A DNA stretch of 64,000 bases from NCBI GenBank assembly GCA_024364735.1, contig JAGFNQ010000297.1, positions 840,194 to 904,193 of the forward strand. Direction: 5' to 3'. Below are positions 1 to 12,396 of the stretch, in pieces. Position numbers and translations under genes: made by a program. Position 1 is the first letter of the stretch; every line of letters starts with the position of its first letter. Source of the DNA: Boesenbergia rotunda (Eukaryota; Streptophyta; Magnoliopsida; Zingiberales; Zingiberaceae). The notes below the pieces were generated by a model. It made no database searches, was not told the origin of the DNA, and worked only from the letters and a program-made list of their open reading frames with translations.

Positions 1-372
1 TTGGTTGTTAAAAACTTAGGGTTTGACTTCATGGATGAAATCTTGGATGCTTGAGTACTATTTTGCTTTAGATTCTTAATTGAGGATTTGAGATGAATTA
101 TTTTTCCCTAGTGAGAATTAGCCTTATATTTGTGACACGCATATGTTATTATACTCTAGAACTTGCTTAGGTTCTTTCAAAATCATATTTCGATGATTGG
201 ATCACATCTATAGAGACTAATCACTTTGTTTAACTTTCCACATAAATTTTGGCAAAGATCATGTCTATTCTATTTGTCTTTCTTTATTCCTAATCTAAAC
301 CCCAATTTTTCTATGGATTTGTTGCTTGGGATGTTTTCTTGATGATACTTTGCCCGAGACGGACAAAGATTT

Positions 373-386
373 AAGTGTGGGGGAGT
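373..386 (+). promoter_or_regulatory. Second polypurine-tract-like motif, upstream
   Basis: The 14 bases AAGTGTGGGGGAGT are the same as in the tract beside the LTR at 3397..3410, but lie about 3 kb upstream. This may be a central polypurine tract or the relic of an earlier LTR junction. After it the sequence does not resemble the LTR start. Confidence 0.4.
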
Positions 387-639
387 GACTAGTGATTTGG
401 AAGCAATTTTTATCAAGGATGCACTTCATTCCGAAAAGAATTTTTTTTTTTGCAATTCCATGTGCCAAAGATGAGTTTGAGTGAGTTTGGTGTCAAAAAT
501 GAGCAAGAAAAAATGGTTGAGGATGGAACCAATGGAGGCATCTAGATTGTTGATTATAATTTGAAGATCCAAGATTACATGGCCAAGTTCAAATTGGTTG
601 ATGAAGAAGAAATTGTGTGCCAAGGTCTAAGTGGCACGC

Positions 640-2560
640 AACCATCAAATTGAAGCCAAATTCTGTGCCAAGGTTTTAAAATGGAATGCAATAGCAGAAT
701 TGCAGCTATAAATTGGCTGTAATTTCAGAAACTCTTTGAGAGAAGCTGCGAGTTCTGAATTTATTAAAGGAATGTTTGTGAAGCTGATTTGGAGGAAGCA
801 GATTTGAATGTGAAGATGAACAAATCTGAATGGAAGCTGAGTTTTGTTGCAGCTGCAAAAAGAAAAGAGAAAAGCTGTGCCGAGTGCTGGAATCTTGGAG
901 CTGACGAATGATACAAGCAAAATTTGTGCTGGAATGGAATGGTTGCAGCAGAAACAATATGAACTGCAGCTGTAATAAACAGCTACCCTGAAGCTGAATA
1001 AATCTGAACCAATGCAGAAAAATCTGTGCTAAAAAGGGAAGTCAACTCCACTTGCAAGGAAGCAGAAATTGTAGCTGAATTTGCAGTTGATAGAGCTGTT
1101 CGGCCACCCTGTTAGAAGATAATTGAAGCTGTTCTTTATTTAGAAATCAGAAGCACCTTACTAAATACTGAACTGCAGCTGTACACAATTCGGAAGGCTG
1201 AACAAGATGTGTGAACAAAAGCTGAAAATGAGCTGAAAAATCTGAATTACAAGGCATTGGGAGGTTGTAATCTGCCGAGCTTGACATGGAGCTGCTGAAT
1301 GAAACAAACTGAACTCGGAGTAAGCTTTAAGATGCTAAATTCTGTTGAAAGAGTGTTGTTGAACATGTATTGGAAAAATTCAGAATTGAATTACAAGAAG
1401 GACTTAAATGATGATATCACAAAAACAGTTTGCATCAACTTGGGGCTGAATTTAATTTTTTAAGGCTGTAAATCAAGGAATGAAGCACATGAATGAAGTG
1501 AAAGGAAAGGAAATGCAAGAAATGTGCTGATCGAATGCAGTGAAGACATTTTCGAATTTGCAGTGAAGTTTAAGCAGGAATTCTAAGCTGATCAAGAGAG
1601 TAGCTGTCTCTTTTGTTCCACTCTTACGGCAAGGGCTGAGTTGAAGCTGATATCTGATAGGAATTTGAGCACATAAGGCCTGAAATGTAGCTGTATAATC
1701 TGAAGACAAGCTGAATTGAAGCTGAGAAAAAGCTGAGAAGAAGAAGCTGAAACTGAACTGCATTTGAAGCTGAAAAACAAGGGCAGAAATCTGTGCCAAG
1801 TTCAAGTGCAGAAATTTGTCAACTTGAAGCTGAAATTGATTTTCCTGGGCTGTGAATCAGGGAACAAGTTCGGAAATGCATCAAAGAGTATTGAGAACAC
1901 CAAAGGCTGACCAAAGACTGAACATTGCATTATAAGCATGTAATCTGCCGAGTGTTGAATTTGGAGCTTCTGAAATGACAAAAGCTGGACTAGTGTGAGC
2001 TGATATTAGGTTGAGTTGCAACGGGAGCTGATAAAAACCTAAGCAAATCATTGGACAGCTATTAGAGGTTCTGGAGAGCAGTAAGATGGAACATGTGAGC
2101 TGAAATGCAGCTAGGAAAAGTTTTTAAGAAGCTATGAATACTAATGGGACTAAGATTGTATCAACTTGAAGAGGAATCTGAATTTTGAGAAGCTATGAAT
2201 CAAGATATTAAGTGTAAAATGTATCTGAAGTTGAAGGTGCACATTCAATTTCGGATCTAAGAAAAACAAATGGCTGCTAGAAGTTTCGAAGTAGAAAAGA
2301 AAATGGAAGAAGTTGGCTGAAATTAAACTTTGTGGGCAGAATTTTCAAGTGAAACCATTCAAACTCTACACTACACTAATGGATGCTAACTGATGTAAGG
2401 CAACCAGAGAATTGCAAGGTATCAAAGTGATGTTGAGAAGCCGAAATCTGAAAAGAAAAAGAAAAAAAAGAGAGAACAAATGATGGAAGTGTGCCAACTT
2501 GTAAAGGATTGTGTATCAAGAGTGAGTTGCAAGGGTGGTTTAGTGAAGGTTGAATGTTGA
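640..2560 (+). repeat. Degenerate GAAGCTGAA-rich non-coding tract
   Basis: About 1.9 kb is dominated by variants of AAGCTGAA, GAAGCTG and CTGAATTT, with no conserved reading frame on either strand. It lies between the two polypurine-like motifs of the Athila/Tat-like element, where an env-like or spacer region would sit. The complementary composition (TTCAGCTT, CTGAATTT) recurs in the downstream LTR around 4900..5900. No function can be assigned. Confidence 0.5.
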
Positions 2561-3396
2561 GCATCTATGTTAATTGATATCATATGCTCTCTGATACAAA
2601 TCTAATCCGCAATTCCACTAGAAGAATTCAGAAGAAAACAAAAGAGATTAAGTGGCACACAATTGAGTTTCGGCCTCATGAATTTAGTGGAATGTTTCTC
2701 ATCCGAATTACATCTTTGTTCCACTACCTTTTTGACTCCACTAGAGGAAAAGAAAGCAGAAAATGAATTCAGTAGCTGACCAAGAGAAAGAGAAAAGAAA
2801 AGGAAGAAATTGGCACGCAAATAGCACAACTTGGCACAATGAGGTCAAGGAAGGATTTTTCATCCAAATCAAAGGCAATTATTCAAGTTTGACTTCACAA
2901 TACTTTTGAGATCATTAGGGGACTGTATATAGAAGCAAAGTACATTGGAAACATCTTTGAGCACTCAAGTCTTCCACTTTACCCATTTTTTCATTTTCTT
3001 GGCTTTTACTCCATTTCTTACCATTTTTCATGTTTTCACTTGTTTTTGTAGATGTGAATCCTAATCATGATTAATGGTGGAGATTAGATAATAAGCAAGC
3101 CTATAGTAGTGCAAGAAGCATGTGTGTTTGAGTGAGCTCCACTTCCATCATCAAGTTAGAACATAAGAAGAGAGCCACCCAAAATTTTCCTTGAAAGGCT
3201 AGTGAGTTAAATTCATCTCAATGAATCATGATGGATGAAAAGGCTAAGTTGTTGATTTAAGGACAAGATACTAATCCATAGAGCTTAGATTTATGAGAAT
3301 TGACGACCCTAGGTAATTTCTTTTCAATTGCTTCTAATTATGCTTAAGAAAGCCTAAGGGATACATATTTAGTGATTTCGCGAGACGCTCAAGCTT

Positions 3397-3410
3397 AAGT
3401 GTGGGGGAGT
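3397..3410 (+). promoter_or_regulatory. Polypurine tract next to 3' LTR
   Basis: AAGTGTGGGGGAGT directly precedes the LTR start TGATAAATACC at 3411, the expected plus-strand priming site of a plant gypsy element. It sets the element's orientation. Confidence 0.6.
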
Positions 3411-6387
3411 TGATAAATACCATTTTGTTGATTATTTTAATTTCTAAAATCCATGTTTGACCTATGTTTTTATTGCTTAATTGTGAAATTACCCTAGGTT
3501 TTGGAACTTTATCTTATTTTGGACTTAATTGCAAATTTATACATATTTGGATCAATTGGCCACTAAATTTTGGATCTATTTTTGTAGGCATGAAAGGTTC
3601 ATGGACCTAGGGCATACTGGGTCAAACTTGAGTCGGAAGTGGAACCGGATCGAATTATCAAGCTTACAATTAATCCGGGACGTCCGATTCAAGAGTGGCT
3701 AGATTTGAGCCATTCGGGACTATCTGAAGCAATCCGAGCTAGGGTTATGGTTGATCAAGCACTCTGATCTTGATCTGAAGGTTTCATCCCAATCAGAGCT
3801 CATTCAACCGTTGGATCAAGCTCGGAGGGCTTTAGATTGTCCATTCAAAGATTAGGTTGAGCTGGACCATCCGTTGCACATCTGGAGGATCCGAGCGACC
3901 ACGAGGCAGATCCTGACCCCAGATCATCATCATCAAAATTTGGATCAAATTAGAGCAAGATCAGTCGTTGGATTCATCCAAATCAATCTGGACCGTCCAT
4001 TCCTATGTATTTAATCAGAAATCCTGCGCAACTCACCCTCGTCGCGTCTTCACCGCAGTAGCTTCTGTCTTCGATAGTTCTTCAGTTCTTCAAGTTTTTC
4101 TTCATCCAAGAAGGCGTGACCCCTCAATTTCTCCATTTGATCATCATCTGAATCCTTGGAAGACAGTTTCGATCGAGATTTCAGCTCAAATTTCATCTGG
4201 ACAGAGGTGTTTAAGGGTTTCGGCATCATCTGTGGTCCGAGCACTGAAATCTTGGCTTCAAACCATTTCCGACGATCTGAGCTGCTTTTCTCAGGTGAGC
4301 TCCGGTCGTCTCCAAATCATCATCGCAGCTCAACAAACCGAGATTGAAGAGTTCGGATCGGAATTTTCCCAGCTGAGGCAGTTTGAGCAGATTGGTCGAT
4401 TGAGGCTGATTTCCACTGATTTGCTGAGCTTAGGGGTTCGAGGCCAGCTCTTGCTTGACGACCAAGAAGATCTTGAGCTTAGGGAGGATTGAGGCTTAGT
4501 TATTTAGCTAATCTCAGTTGTTTGTAGCTGTAATTTCTATTACTGCAGTGTTTCGTTTCTGAATTTCGTATCAGCAACTTAGTTTCTATTTCTGAATTGT
4601 TCCAGCTCTAATTAGTGTTTCAAAGCTTCAAGTAGATAGTTATATTGCTTGTTCAGTGATCAATTGAATTTAATTTAGTTTATTTTCTGTTTATTCCTTG
4701 CGTATCAGTTAGTCTTTTTGTTTACAGCTTGCTTACCAGTCCTATAGTTGCGTATCAGCCCTTTCTATTGAGTTCTTGCATTTTGGTTCCAAACTTGCTT
4801 TAGTTTTACTTTATGAGTTTACCTTGCAGTTTGTCCTAGCTGAATAGCACTTGATTTTAACTTTGCGCATTAGTTTTTGAGTATCGACTTCAATTCTGTA
4901 ATCTGAATTCGATTTCTGCAAACCCATACCATTTCAGAAATTTCAGCTCATTTGCTTTTGAGTTTCGAGTCCATTAAATGGAAATTCCACTTAAGCCTTG
5001 CTGATCATCAAAATAGTAAATCCATTTCAGTCATTTGCTTGTTTTGTGTCCAAGTTAACTGCTGCAATTTTGCAATTGGATCAATTCTGCCAAACTCAGC
5101 TCCATTCCACAATTTAGTTTCCATTTCTGTAATCGATTTTACTTTTGCCAATCTTTGGTTGTAGTTCTTGAATTTTACATCAAGTGAGCCTTAGTTCTTA
5201 TCTTCTAAGTTCACATTGCAGCTTGCCTCCTCTACCTCAGTTATTTTTCTGCATCAGTTTTACAGTTCGCAGAAGCTGTGTCATTTCTGCACTTCTTCGG
5301 CTCAAGTCTGAATTGCGATTTTAGCTCATCAGATATGTGGCTAATTAGTGAACCATTGCATCAGCTTGTTCTGCATTCAATCGCTTGCTTGCCTCTGATT
5401 TGTTTGTTCACCCTGCCATATCTGAATTTTGTTTCAGTGTGCTTCGAATTGCAATTAAAACTGCAGTGTGTATCAGTTTGTATCAGTTTGTTTCAATGTG
5501 TTTCTCCTCTGATTTGTTATTTCTGAAACCTTGTATCAACTTAAAACTGCAGTTTGTTTCACATTCACTTGTTCCACATCAGTTGTAGAATTGCTTTCTG
5601 TATCAAGTATTAACTCAATTCGGCAGATTGTCATTTCTGAACTTTGTATCTGTTTTCTGCTTGCGTATCAGCTGGCATAGCTGAGTTGTGTTCAGTTTCC
5701 ATTCTTGACAACATATTGTTTAGCATTCAATTATTGCAAGACATAATTCCTGAATTTAAACCTGGTTATTAGTGTGATAGTGCACCTTAATTCAGCTTGC
5801 TTAGCATTCAGTTTGCTGCGAATTTCAATCCTAAATTTCTGTAATGCAGTTAATAACTTCTGCAGTTTAGTGAATTTCTGTAATTAGCATCAAGTGAAGT
5901 TTTGGGATTGGATTGGTATTGGATTGTGTTTAGATTGCTTGCATTTGGTTTGTCTTGAGTTTGGTTTTGAAATCAAGTCTTTGTATTGGTTGCAAGTGAA
6001 AGTCAACTGCTGTGTGCTTTATTGTTTAGGATTTGTGTTGCATTTAAAAATCAGATTCACTTTCTAAAAATTAGTTAAGTACTTTAGTTGAGTAAGGGGA
6101 CTTTTGGGTTGAGTTATAACTTGCTATCACTTGTTTGATTCATTGAGTTGAGTTCTCTTCTTTTCATTTCATTTTCATTCTCAATTGCAATCAAAACCCA
6201 GATTTACATTCGAAACCTAAAATTCACAAATGACACATAAATACAAGCTCGAATCATACAACTCTTAACTAGTCCCCAGGAAAAATACGACCTGTGGCCC
6301 CTTTACTACGTTTTCATATTTTTGATTGCAAAAAGGGTTTCCAGCATTTATAAATTCTAAATTCTCATGGTCCCACAATTCGTGACA
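3411..6387 (+). repeat. Putative 3' LTR of the Athila/Tat-like element
   Basis: The repeat begins with TG just after the polypurine tract and probably ends with the CA at 6386..6387, after which antisense copia pol resumes. It would be about 2.98 kb. The second half (4500..6000) is T-rich and repetitive, with many variants of CGTATCAG and TTTCTGAATT. The 174-codon open frame at 3968..4492 lies inside it and shows no recognisable domain, so it is not called as a gene. The right end is inferred from the resumption of pol, since the partner LTR is outside the window. Confidence 0.5.
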
Positions 6388-6622
6388 ACTTAATCTAGTA
6401 TTTCGGTTCCGTCACTACCATAGACCAACTCCAATTGTGCCCTTAAGGTATCTAAAAATTCGTTTAACAGCAATTAAATGAGATTCCTTGGCACATACTT
6501 ATACCTAGCGCACATACCCACAGCAAAAAGTATATCAGGTCGACTGGCTGTGAGGTATAGCAAACTACCTATCATGCTCCGGTATTGAGTTAGGTCAACA
6601 GGTTTACCACTCTCATCATTGT
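6388..6622 (-). pseudogene. copia pol remnant: RT/RNase H connection
   Basis: The minus strand encodes pieces that match the segment joining copia RT to RNase H, such as YRSMIGSLLYLT and, in another frame, AVKRIFRYLKGTIGVGLWYG. There is a frameshift near 6480..6500. Coding similarity stops at about 6394, where the inserted LTR begins. The catalytic RNase H residues lie outside the window. Confidence 0.65.
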
Positions 6623-7030
6623 CTAAACGTGTGTTTGTAGCCATGGGAGTGGTAACTTTCTCGAATCACTCATGTTAAATTTACGGAGCATCTCTTGTGT
6701 GTACTTTGATTGGTGCACATGGATTCCGTCATGAGTTTGCATGATTTCAAGTCCAAGGAAGAAAGTCAACTCTCTCACTAGACTCATTTCAAATTCACTC
6801 TCCATGTGTCCAATATATTCATTTAAATAGCCCTTGTTGTTTGAGCCACAAATTATGTCATCGACATATACTTGGGCTACAAATATATTGTCACCATCTC
6901 TTCGTAGAAATAGTGTAGGGTCTATTTGTCCTCTCACAAAACCATTTTCAATGAGGAATGTCGATAACCGCTCATACCAAGCTCGGGGTGCTTGTTTAAG
7001 GTCGTAGAGTGCATTCTTGAGCTTGAACAC
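6623..7030 (-). pseudogene. copia reverse transcriptase, C-terminal part
   Basis: A 135-codon fragment carries copia RT hallmarks: LKQAPRAWYERLS, then the catalytic YVDDII, then FFLGLEI. It continues the RT of 7067..7945 but is separated from it by a nonsense codon. The stop at 6623 is also premature relative to intact copia pol. The protein would polymerise cDNA in the virus-like particle, but it is not translatable as one product here. Confidence 0.8.
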
Positions 7031-7066
7031 GTGGTTCGGGAATTCGGTACTCTCAAACCCTGGAGG

Positions 7067-7945
7067 TTATTTGACATAGACCTCTTCTCTTATTAAACCA
7101 TTTAGAAAGGCCAATTTGACATCCATTTGATATAGCTTGAAACTACGATGTGCTGCAAATGTAAGCATCAATCGGATGAATTCTAATCGTGCCACGGGAG
7201 CATAGGTCTCATCATAATCAAGGCTTTCAACTTGACTGTAGCCCTTGGCTACTAAGCGTGCCTTGTTTCTTATGATTTCTCCCTTATGGTTCAATTTATT
7301 TTTGAAGACCCATTTGGTTCCAATAATGGTGGTCTTCTTAGGTCTAGGGACTAAGTCCCAAACTTGACTTCTTTCGAATTGACCTAGTTCATCTTGCATG
7401 ACAATGATCCAATCGGGATCATTTAATGCTTTGTCAATTTTTCTAGGTTCAATTTCGGAAATTAACGCAACTTCATTAGCCTCATTCCTAAAGAATGATC
7501 TAGTTCTAACCTCATGATGGATGTCTCCAACAATTTGGTCTTGGGGATGACTAGAGGCTAACCTAGTTATCCTTGGTGTGGGTGGTTCTTCTTGAATGGT
7601 GTCACTAGACACAAGCTCATCCTCAGGATCCGGCTGATCTATAAGTTGTCTAGGCTCACCGTCATCAAACTCATCACCACCATCTACAACATTTGGACTT
7701 TCATCCAAACCAAGTTGCCTGAGTTCGAATTGAGCTCCTTCAACATCTTCTGATTGATCATTTACTTTGGGAATTTCCTCAAAAACAACATCAGAAGACT
7801 CTTCAACCAATCTAGATTTCTTGTTGTAGACTCTGTAAGCTTTGCTGATTAGGGAGTACCCGACCAGTATCCCTTCATCAGCTTTTGCTGTAAACTTTCC
7901 AAGATGGTCCTTGGTATTTAGAATGAACACCTTACAACCAAACAC
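7067..7945 (-). pseudogene. copia integrase C-terminus and reverse transcriptase N-terminal part
   Basis: The first part (FGCKVFI to about residue 60) matches the integrase tail that precedes RT in copia elements. An acidic, variable linker follows, and the RT proper starts around residue 170 with WIIVMQDEL, GTKWVFKNK, KARLVAKGY and DYDETYAPVAR. The frame ends in a stop within the conserved VYVK-PPGFE region, where a single C-to-T change would explain it. The Met at 7945 is internal to integrase and not a real start. Confidence 0.8.
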
Positions 7946-8208
7946 CCTAAGATGTTTAACCGTAGGTGGTTTTCCAAACCAAAGTTCATGAGGAGTCTTT
8001 CCTAGAAATCTGTGAATGAGGACTCGGTTTTACACGTAGCAAGCTGTGTTTACAGCTTCGGCCCACAAGTACCCCGGTAATGAGTATTCATTGAGCATGC
8101 TTCGAGCAGTCTCTTGTAAGACTCGGTTCTTCCTCTCTACAACACCATTTTGTTGTGGTGTTCTAGGAGTGGAGAACTCATGCCTATACCCTCTATCTTG
8201 ACAAAACT
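7946..8208 (-). pseudogene. copia integrase core, broken middle segment
   Basis: Between the two better-preserved pol pieces the minus strand still encodes integrase-like segments (for example NRVLQETARSMLNE and FLGKTPHELWFGKPP). It is split by a stop codon near 8030 and a frame change near 8210..8260. Catalytic Asp/Glu spacing cannot be read in one frame. It links the flanking fragments into one ancestral pol. Confidence 0.6.
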
Positions 8209-9048
8209 CTAAAAATATTTGATTTTGAAATTCACCTCCATGATCACTCCTAATTGTTTTATTGATGATTTTTCATTTTCAACTCTTCTACAGAATGAAA
8301 TAAACACATCTAAAGTTTGATCCTTATACTTTAGAAAATAGGTACATGTATATCTAGTAAAATCATCAATGATAATAAAACAATATCTACTACCATTCAA
8401 GGATATGATTGTACTACAATCAAACAAGTCCATGTGAAGTAAATCCAATACGGCAGAAGTACTTACAGTGCTTTTACCTTTATGTGCAGATTTTGTTTGC
8501 TTACCCATTTGACATGCACCACAAAGTTTGTCCTTTTCATACTTGATGTTTGGTAAGTCACGAACTAGTCCCTTATTGGCCAATTTTTGGATATTCTTCA
8601 TGTTCACGTGTGCTAGTCTCCGGTGCCAAAGGTTAGACTCATCTTCTCTTGACATGAAGCACTTAACAAAAGCATTAGTAGCACTTTTAAATGAAACTTG
8701 GTAAATGTTATCTATCCTTGTGCCTACTAGTACCGTGTCAAATGTGTCATGTTGTCTAACTAGACATTGACTTGATTTGAAATCAATTGTGTAACCCGCA
8801 TCACACAATTGACTGACACTTAGGAGATTGAATGTCATCCCCTTGACTAGAAGGACATTCTTAATCCTAAGACATTCGGATATTTGAATGTCTCCTATTC
8901 CTATAACCTTAAGACTACCATTGTTACCAAAGGAAACATTACCTCTACTTTTTCTTTGAAATGTAGTGAATAAGGATCTATCACCGGTCATGTGTTTGGA
9001 GCACCCACTATCAACGAACCAAGTTGATAGATACTCCCCCTCAATCAC
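8209..9048 (-). pseudogene. copia aspartic protease, GAG-pre-integrase and integrase N-terminal part
   Basis: Near residue 11 is the protease motif WFVDSGCSKHMTG with the catalytic Asp in DSG. Around residues 140..180 is the HHCC zinc-binding pre-integrase module, visible as LWHRRLAHVN and CGACQMGK. The integrase core begins with LLHMDLFD and IIDDFTRYTCTYF. A frameshift after CRRVENE diverts the frame to an unrelated tail. The Met used here lies just ahead of the protease, so in the intact element this would be internal to a gag-pol polyprotein. Confidence 0.82.
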
Positions 9049-9150
9049 AACCTACACAATTCGAAAAATAGAAGATTTAGGTACCCAAATCTTGGGACCT
9101 AAAGTACCTGCTAAGCAAGATTTAGGCACTCATGCCTTGACTACTTTCCT

Positions 9151-10575
9151 TTAATCCCTAGGAGTCTTAAATTGTCTAACATCAGTCCTAGACATTAAGG
9201 ACACAAATGATGGTTCTTTGGGTCGGTAACCAATACCGGCCCTATTATAGACAACCCTTTGTGCATTCAAAATCATACCTAAGGTCTTTGAGCTTATTGA
9301 AAATTTCTCAAGAACACTCTTGAGTCTCTCAACTTCACTCTTCAGTGATTTGTTCTCATCTTCTAGCATTTCTACATGCAAATCGTCAATATCCTCATCC
9401 TTAGAGGATTTCAACTGTTCAACTTCAATTTTCAATGATTTAACCTTATTTTTTGACTTTTTCAACAAATCGGTTAAACATGCAATGGTCCTATAGCATT
9501 TATCTAGTTCGGGAGTGATTACCTCTTCATCATCCGAAGATGATGAAGTCGCGTTTGAGGAGTCGGTGGATTCATCACTGCTCTCTTCTCCTTCAATTGC
9601 CATGAGTGACACATGACGTGTACTCTTCTCCTCCGTCTCTTCATCGGATGAACTAGAGGATGATTCATCCCATGTGGCCTTCAAGGCCTTCTTCTTCTTC
9701 TTAGATTTATCCTCCTTCTTCTTGAGCTTTGAGCAGTCCTTCTTGAAGTGCCCTTTCTTGCTACACTCATAACAAGTAATGTTAGATTTATCAATCTTAA
9801 CTTCACTAGGGCTACCTTTACCCTTGAAGCGTCGTCTCTTCCTCATCATCTTTCTTACAAAATTTGTCATCTCGGATGAAGAAGACTCGCTGCCATCCTC
9901 CTCGGATTCGGATTCGGACTCGGATGAGGATGAAGATGAAGAGACTTCCTTCTCCTTCTTCTTCTTGGTCTTTTCACCTGCTACAAGGGCAATCCCCTTC
10001 TCCTTGGGGCCTTTGTTAGCCATCTCATGTAGCTCCATTTCACAAAATAAGTCATCAAGTTTTACAATTGATAAATCCTTAGATACCTTGTAGGCATCCA
10101 CCATGGATGACCACAAGGCATTCCTTGGAAAAGCTTTTAGCACATACCTTACAAGGTCGTGGTTCTCGACCTTTTCATCAATGGAATGAAGACCGTTGAG
10201 GATTTCTTTGAACCTACTATGAAGTTCACTCACCGTTTCACTCTCCTTCATGGAGAGGTTTTGTAATTGGTTGAGGAACAAGTCCCTCTTGGCGATTCTC
10301 GAGTCTCGGGTGCCCTCATACAGTTCGATGAGTTTATTCCACAAATCATTTGCACTTGTAAAGGGACCAACCTTGATTAGTTGGTCTTTGTTCATGCCAC
10401 ATTGCAAAGTCACCACCGCCTTCGCATCGGCTTCTCCTTTTCGTGTTTGCTCGCCGACCACCGTGAGGACTCCAATTCTTTTCCCTCCGCATCTCTTGGA
10501 GGGGTGAAACCTTCCTTCACGGAGAACCACATTCCGATGTCGATCTTGAGGTAGTACTCCATGCGAGACCTCCAA
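9151..10575 (-). pseudogene. copia gag, main part with zinc knuckle
   Basis: From about residue 55 the frame matches the copia gag family (UBN2-type): ADAKAVVTLQCGM, LWNKLIELYEGT, ELHSRFKEILNGL. Serine/glutamate-rich stretches follow. A CCHC knuckle, CYECSKKGHFKKDC, lies near residue 272, with lysine-rich flanks, and a coiled-coil-like segment lies near residues 370..420. Gag would form the virus-like particle and bind RNA through the knuckle. The first about 50 residues here are out-of-frame sequence: the true N-terminus is encoded in another frame upstream. Confidence 0.82.
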
Positions 10576-10640
10576 TACTGAAAATTTGATCCATCGAAGA
10601 AGGGAGGTCGAGTGGTGCTAAAACCTTCTCTCAAAGCCAT
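10410..10640 (-). pseudogene. copia gag, N-terminal part
   Basis: The ATG at 10640 (MALREGFSTTRPPFF) is the likely gag start. FDGSNFQYWRSRMEYYLKID is the classic N-terminal gag motif of this copia group. Similarity leaves this frame after ELESSRWS and resumes in the frame of 9151..10575, so a small indel lies near 10455..10470. It sits 45 bp inside the primer binding site. Confidence 0.75.
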
Positions 10641-10684
10641 TGTTGACAGCTCTCGAATGTTAAGCCGCTTGTACAGAGCCCCAA

Positions 10685-10696
10685 GCTCTGATACCA
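10685..10696 (-). promoter_or_regulatory. Primer binding site (initiator Met tRNA)
   Basis: On the minus strand this reads TGGTATCAGAGC, the common plant complement to the 3' end of initiator tRNA-Met. It lies two bases from the LTR edge at 10699 and fixes this as the 5' LTR side. Confidence 0.85.
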
Positions 10697-11690
10697 CTTG
10701 TTGGAACTTGGATGGCTAGAGAGGGGGGGGGGTGAATATAGCCAGACACAAACTTCTTTCACATTAGGGTTTCTCTGCACTTCAAGGTTAGTAGCACAGC
10801 AGCGGAAACAAATGGAAACAGAGAAATGCAGAAAACAAAAACAAACTAATGTAACAAACAAGATCGCTAACAAGGAGGGTTTACAAGGTTCGGGGATAAC
10901 TTGCCCCTACTCATTGGCGTGCCCGTGAGGTGGGTGATCCCTTGATCGTCGGCAGATCAAGCCCCGGAAAATCCGGATAGCAAATGGAACCTCGTTCTCG
11001 GTGGAGAAACCTCTCCACAGTGTTTCACAGAAATAATGAAGTTAAGAACAATGAAACAAGAAGGCTTACTAAGCACTAGGAACCAAAGGAACACAAGAGA
11101 ACTTCTCCCGAACTCCACTCAGCACAGATCTCACGCAAGAACTCCCTTCTTCGTGTCTTCTTGATGATGGACTCGTCAAGCTTCTTGTTTCCTCCAAGTG
11201 CTCAAGTATCAGTATGTTGCTCCAAGAATCAGAGTGTCTTCAAAGTGATGGAGCAAAGCTTGTTGCAAGAAGTGATCAAAATGTTACTGAGGCTTCATCG
11301 CTACCAAGTCCTTAAGCCTCTCCCACTGATCGCCAGGTCACAGCCACCTCTCTGCAGCTCCCAGCTGCTCACCTGCAACTGCTCACCTACCACTGAGCTC
11401 TCCTGGACTCCCTGAGCTTCCCTCAAACGAGCCCCAGTCAGCAGCTCCAGCAGTGCCAGCATCCGTTGCAACCTGAGATGGAAACCTGCCCAATCTGTCG
11501 TAGCAAAAGCCTCAGTTTGACTCCCTTGAAGTAAACTTGAGTAACCTGCACACTTAGCAGCTCATTAGCTCAGCAAATCAATGGAGTATCAACAATCAGA
11601 AGCTAGGAGCAGAGATCAGTAGCGAATAAGTAGAGAAACAGACGCAATCAGAGCTCTGACAGCGTTTTTGAATTAAAGCTGCCATCTGCT

Positions 11691-12286
11691 GATTGGTCAC
11701 CGGACCGATCAGAGTGACTCCTGATCGGTCACCAGAGTGATCAGGCTGGGTTCAAACCGATCAGGCTCTATCTTGATCGGTCCCCAACGCATAATCAGAA
11801 ATCGCGACTTCTCCGGGACCGATTTCCAGACTGATCCCAAGTCGTCGGTCACCAGACCGATCCACCCCTTTGCAGGGTGTTTTTCTAGCTTCACAGTCCA
11901 ACCCTCCTGATCGGTCCCCAGACCGATCAGGATGTGACCTGATCAGACTGGTGGCCGATCAGGCCACCCTCCGACCGATCAGGCTCCAACCTGATCGGTT
12001 ATAGCGAGAAGTCCGCGACGTTTGATCGTTCACCAGAACGATCCGAACAATATCCCTAATCGGTCACCAAACCGATCAGGAGTCGATCAGTAAGGTTCCC
12101 AAACTCACTGTATACTCCATGATCAGTGACCAGACCGATCAGGAGCCGATCAGTAGGTTTGCCAAAGTCACCGAATGTTCCCTGATCGGTCACCAGACCG
12201 ATCAGACATCGCTGGATCGTCACCAGACCGATCCACAAGGGAACTCCGTGCCAACTTCCTTGATCGGTCACCAGACCGATCCAGGC
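11691..12286. repeat. Dispersed GATCGGTC-ACCA-GACCGATC palindromes
   Basis: About ten imperfect to perfect inverted repeats are scattered over 600 bp. The core is TGATCGGTC, a four-base ACCA-type loop, then GACCGATCA. Some copies keep one arm only. They alternate with unique spacers, unlike a simple tandem array. They could fold as hairpins in LTR RNA or act as paired DNA sites. Confidence 0.75.
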
Positions 12287-12396
12287 AAGGCCAAACCCAC
12301 TCTAAGTCAAGAGAACTGGCTCCCAGCTTCCCCTGACTCGTGCTCAGTCCCCCGAACCAAGACTCCATGCCCAGTCTCACTCACCGAGACTTCAAC

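Larger units (their letters stand above)
1..6387 (+). mobile_element. Athila/Tat-like Ty3/gypsy element, 3' part, open at the left window edge
   Basis: No gag or pol is visible, so the family call rests on layout. A long non-coding internal stretch is followed by a polypurine tract (3397..3410) and a roughly 3-kb terminal repeat opening with TGATAAATACC. Plus-strand sequence right of 6387 reads back into copia pol in antisense, so the element was inserted into the RNase H region of the neighbouring minus-strand copia element. The 5' half lies outside the window, so the target duplication cannot be checked. The orientation is inferred from the polypurine tract. A large-LTR non-autonomous element is an alternative. 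Confidence 0.5.

Noticed and set aside
3968..4492. 174-codon plus-strand frame
   Set aside because: It lies within the putative Athila/Tat-like LTR, has no recognisable domain and no splice or promoter context.
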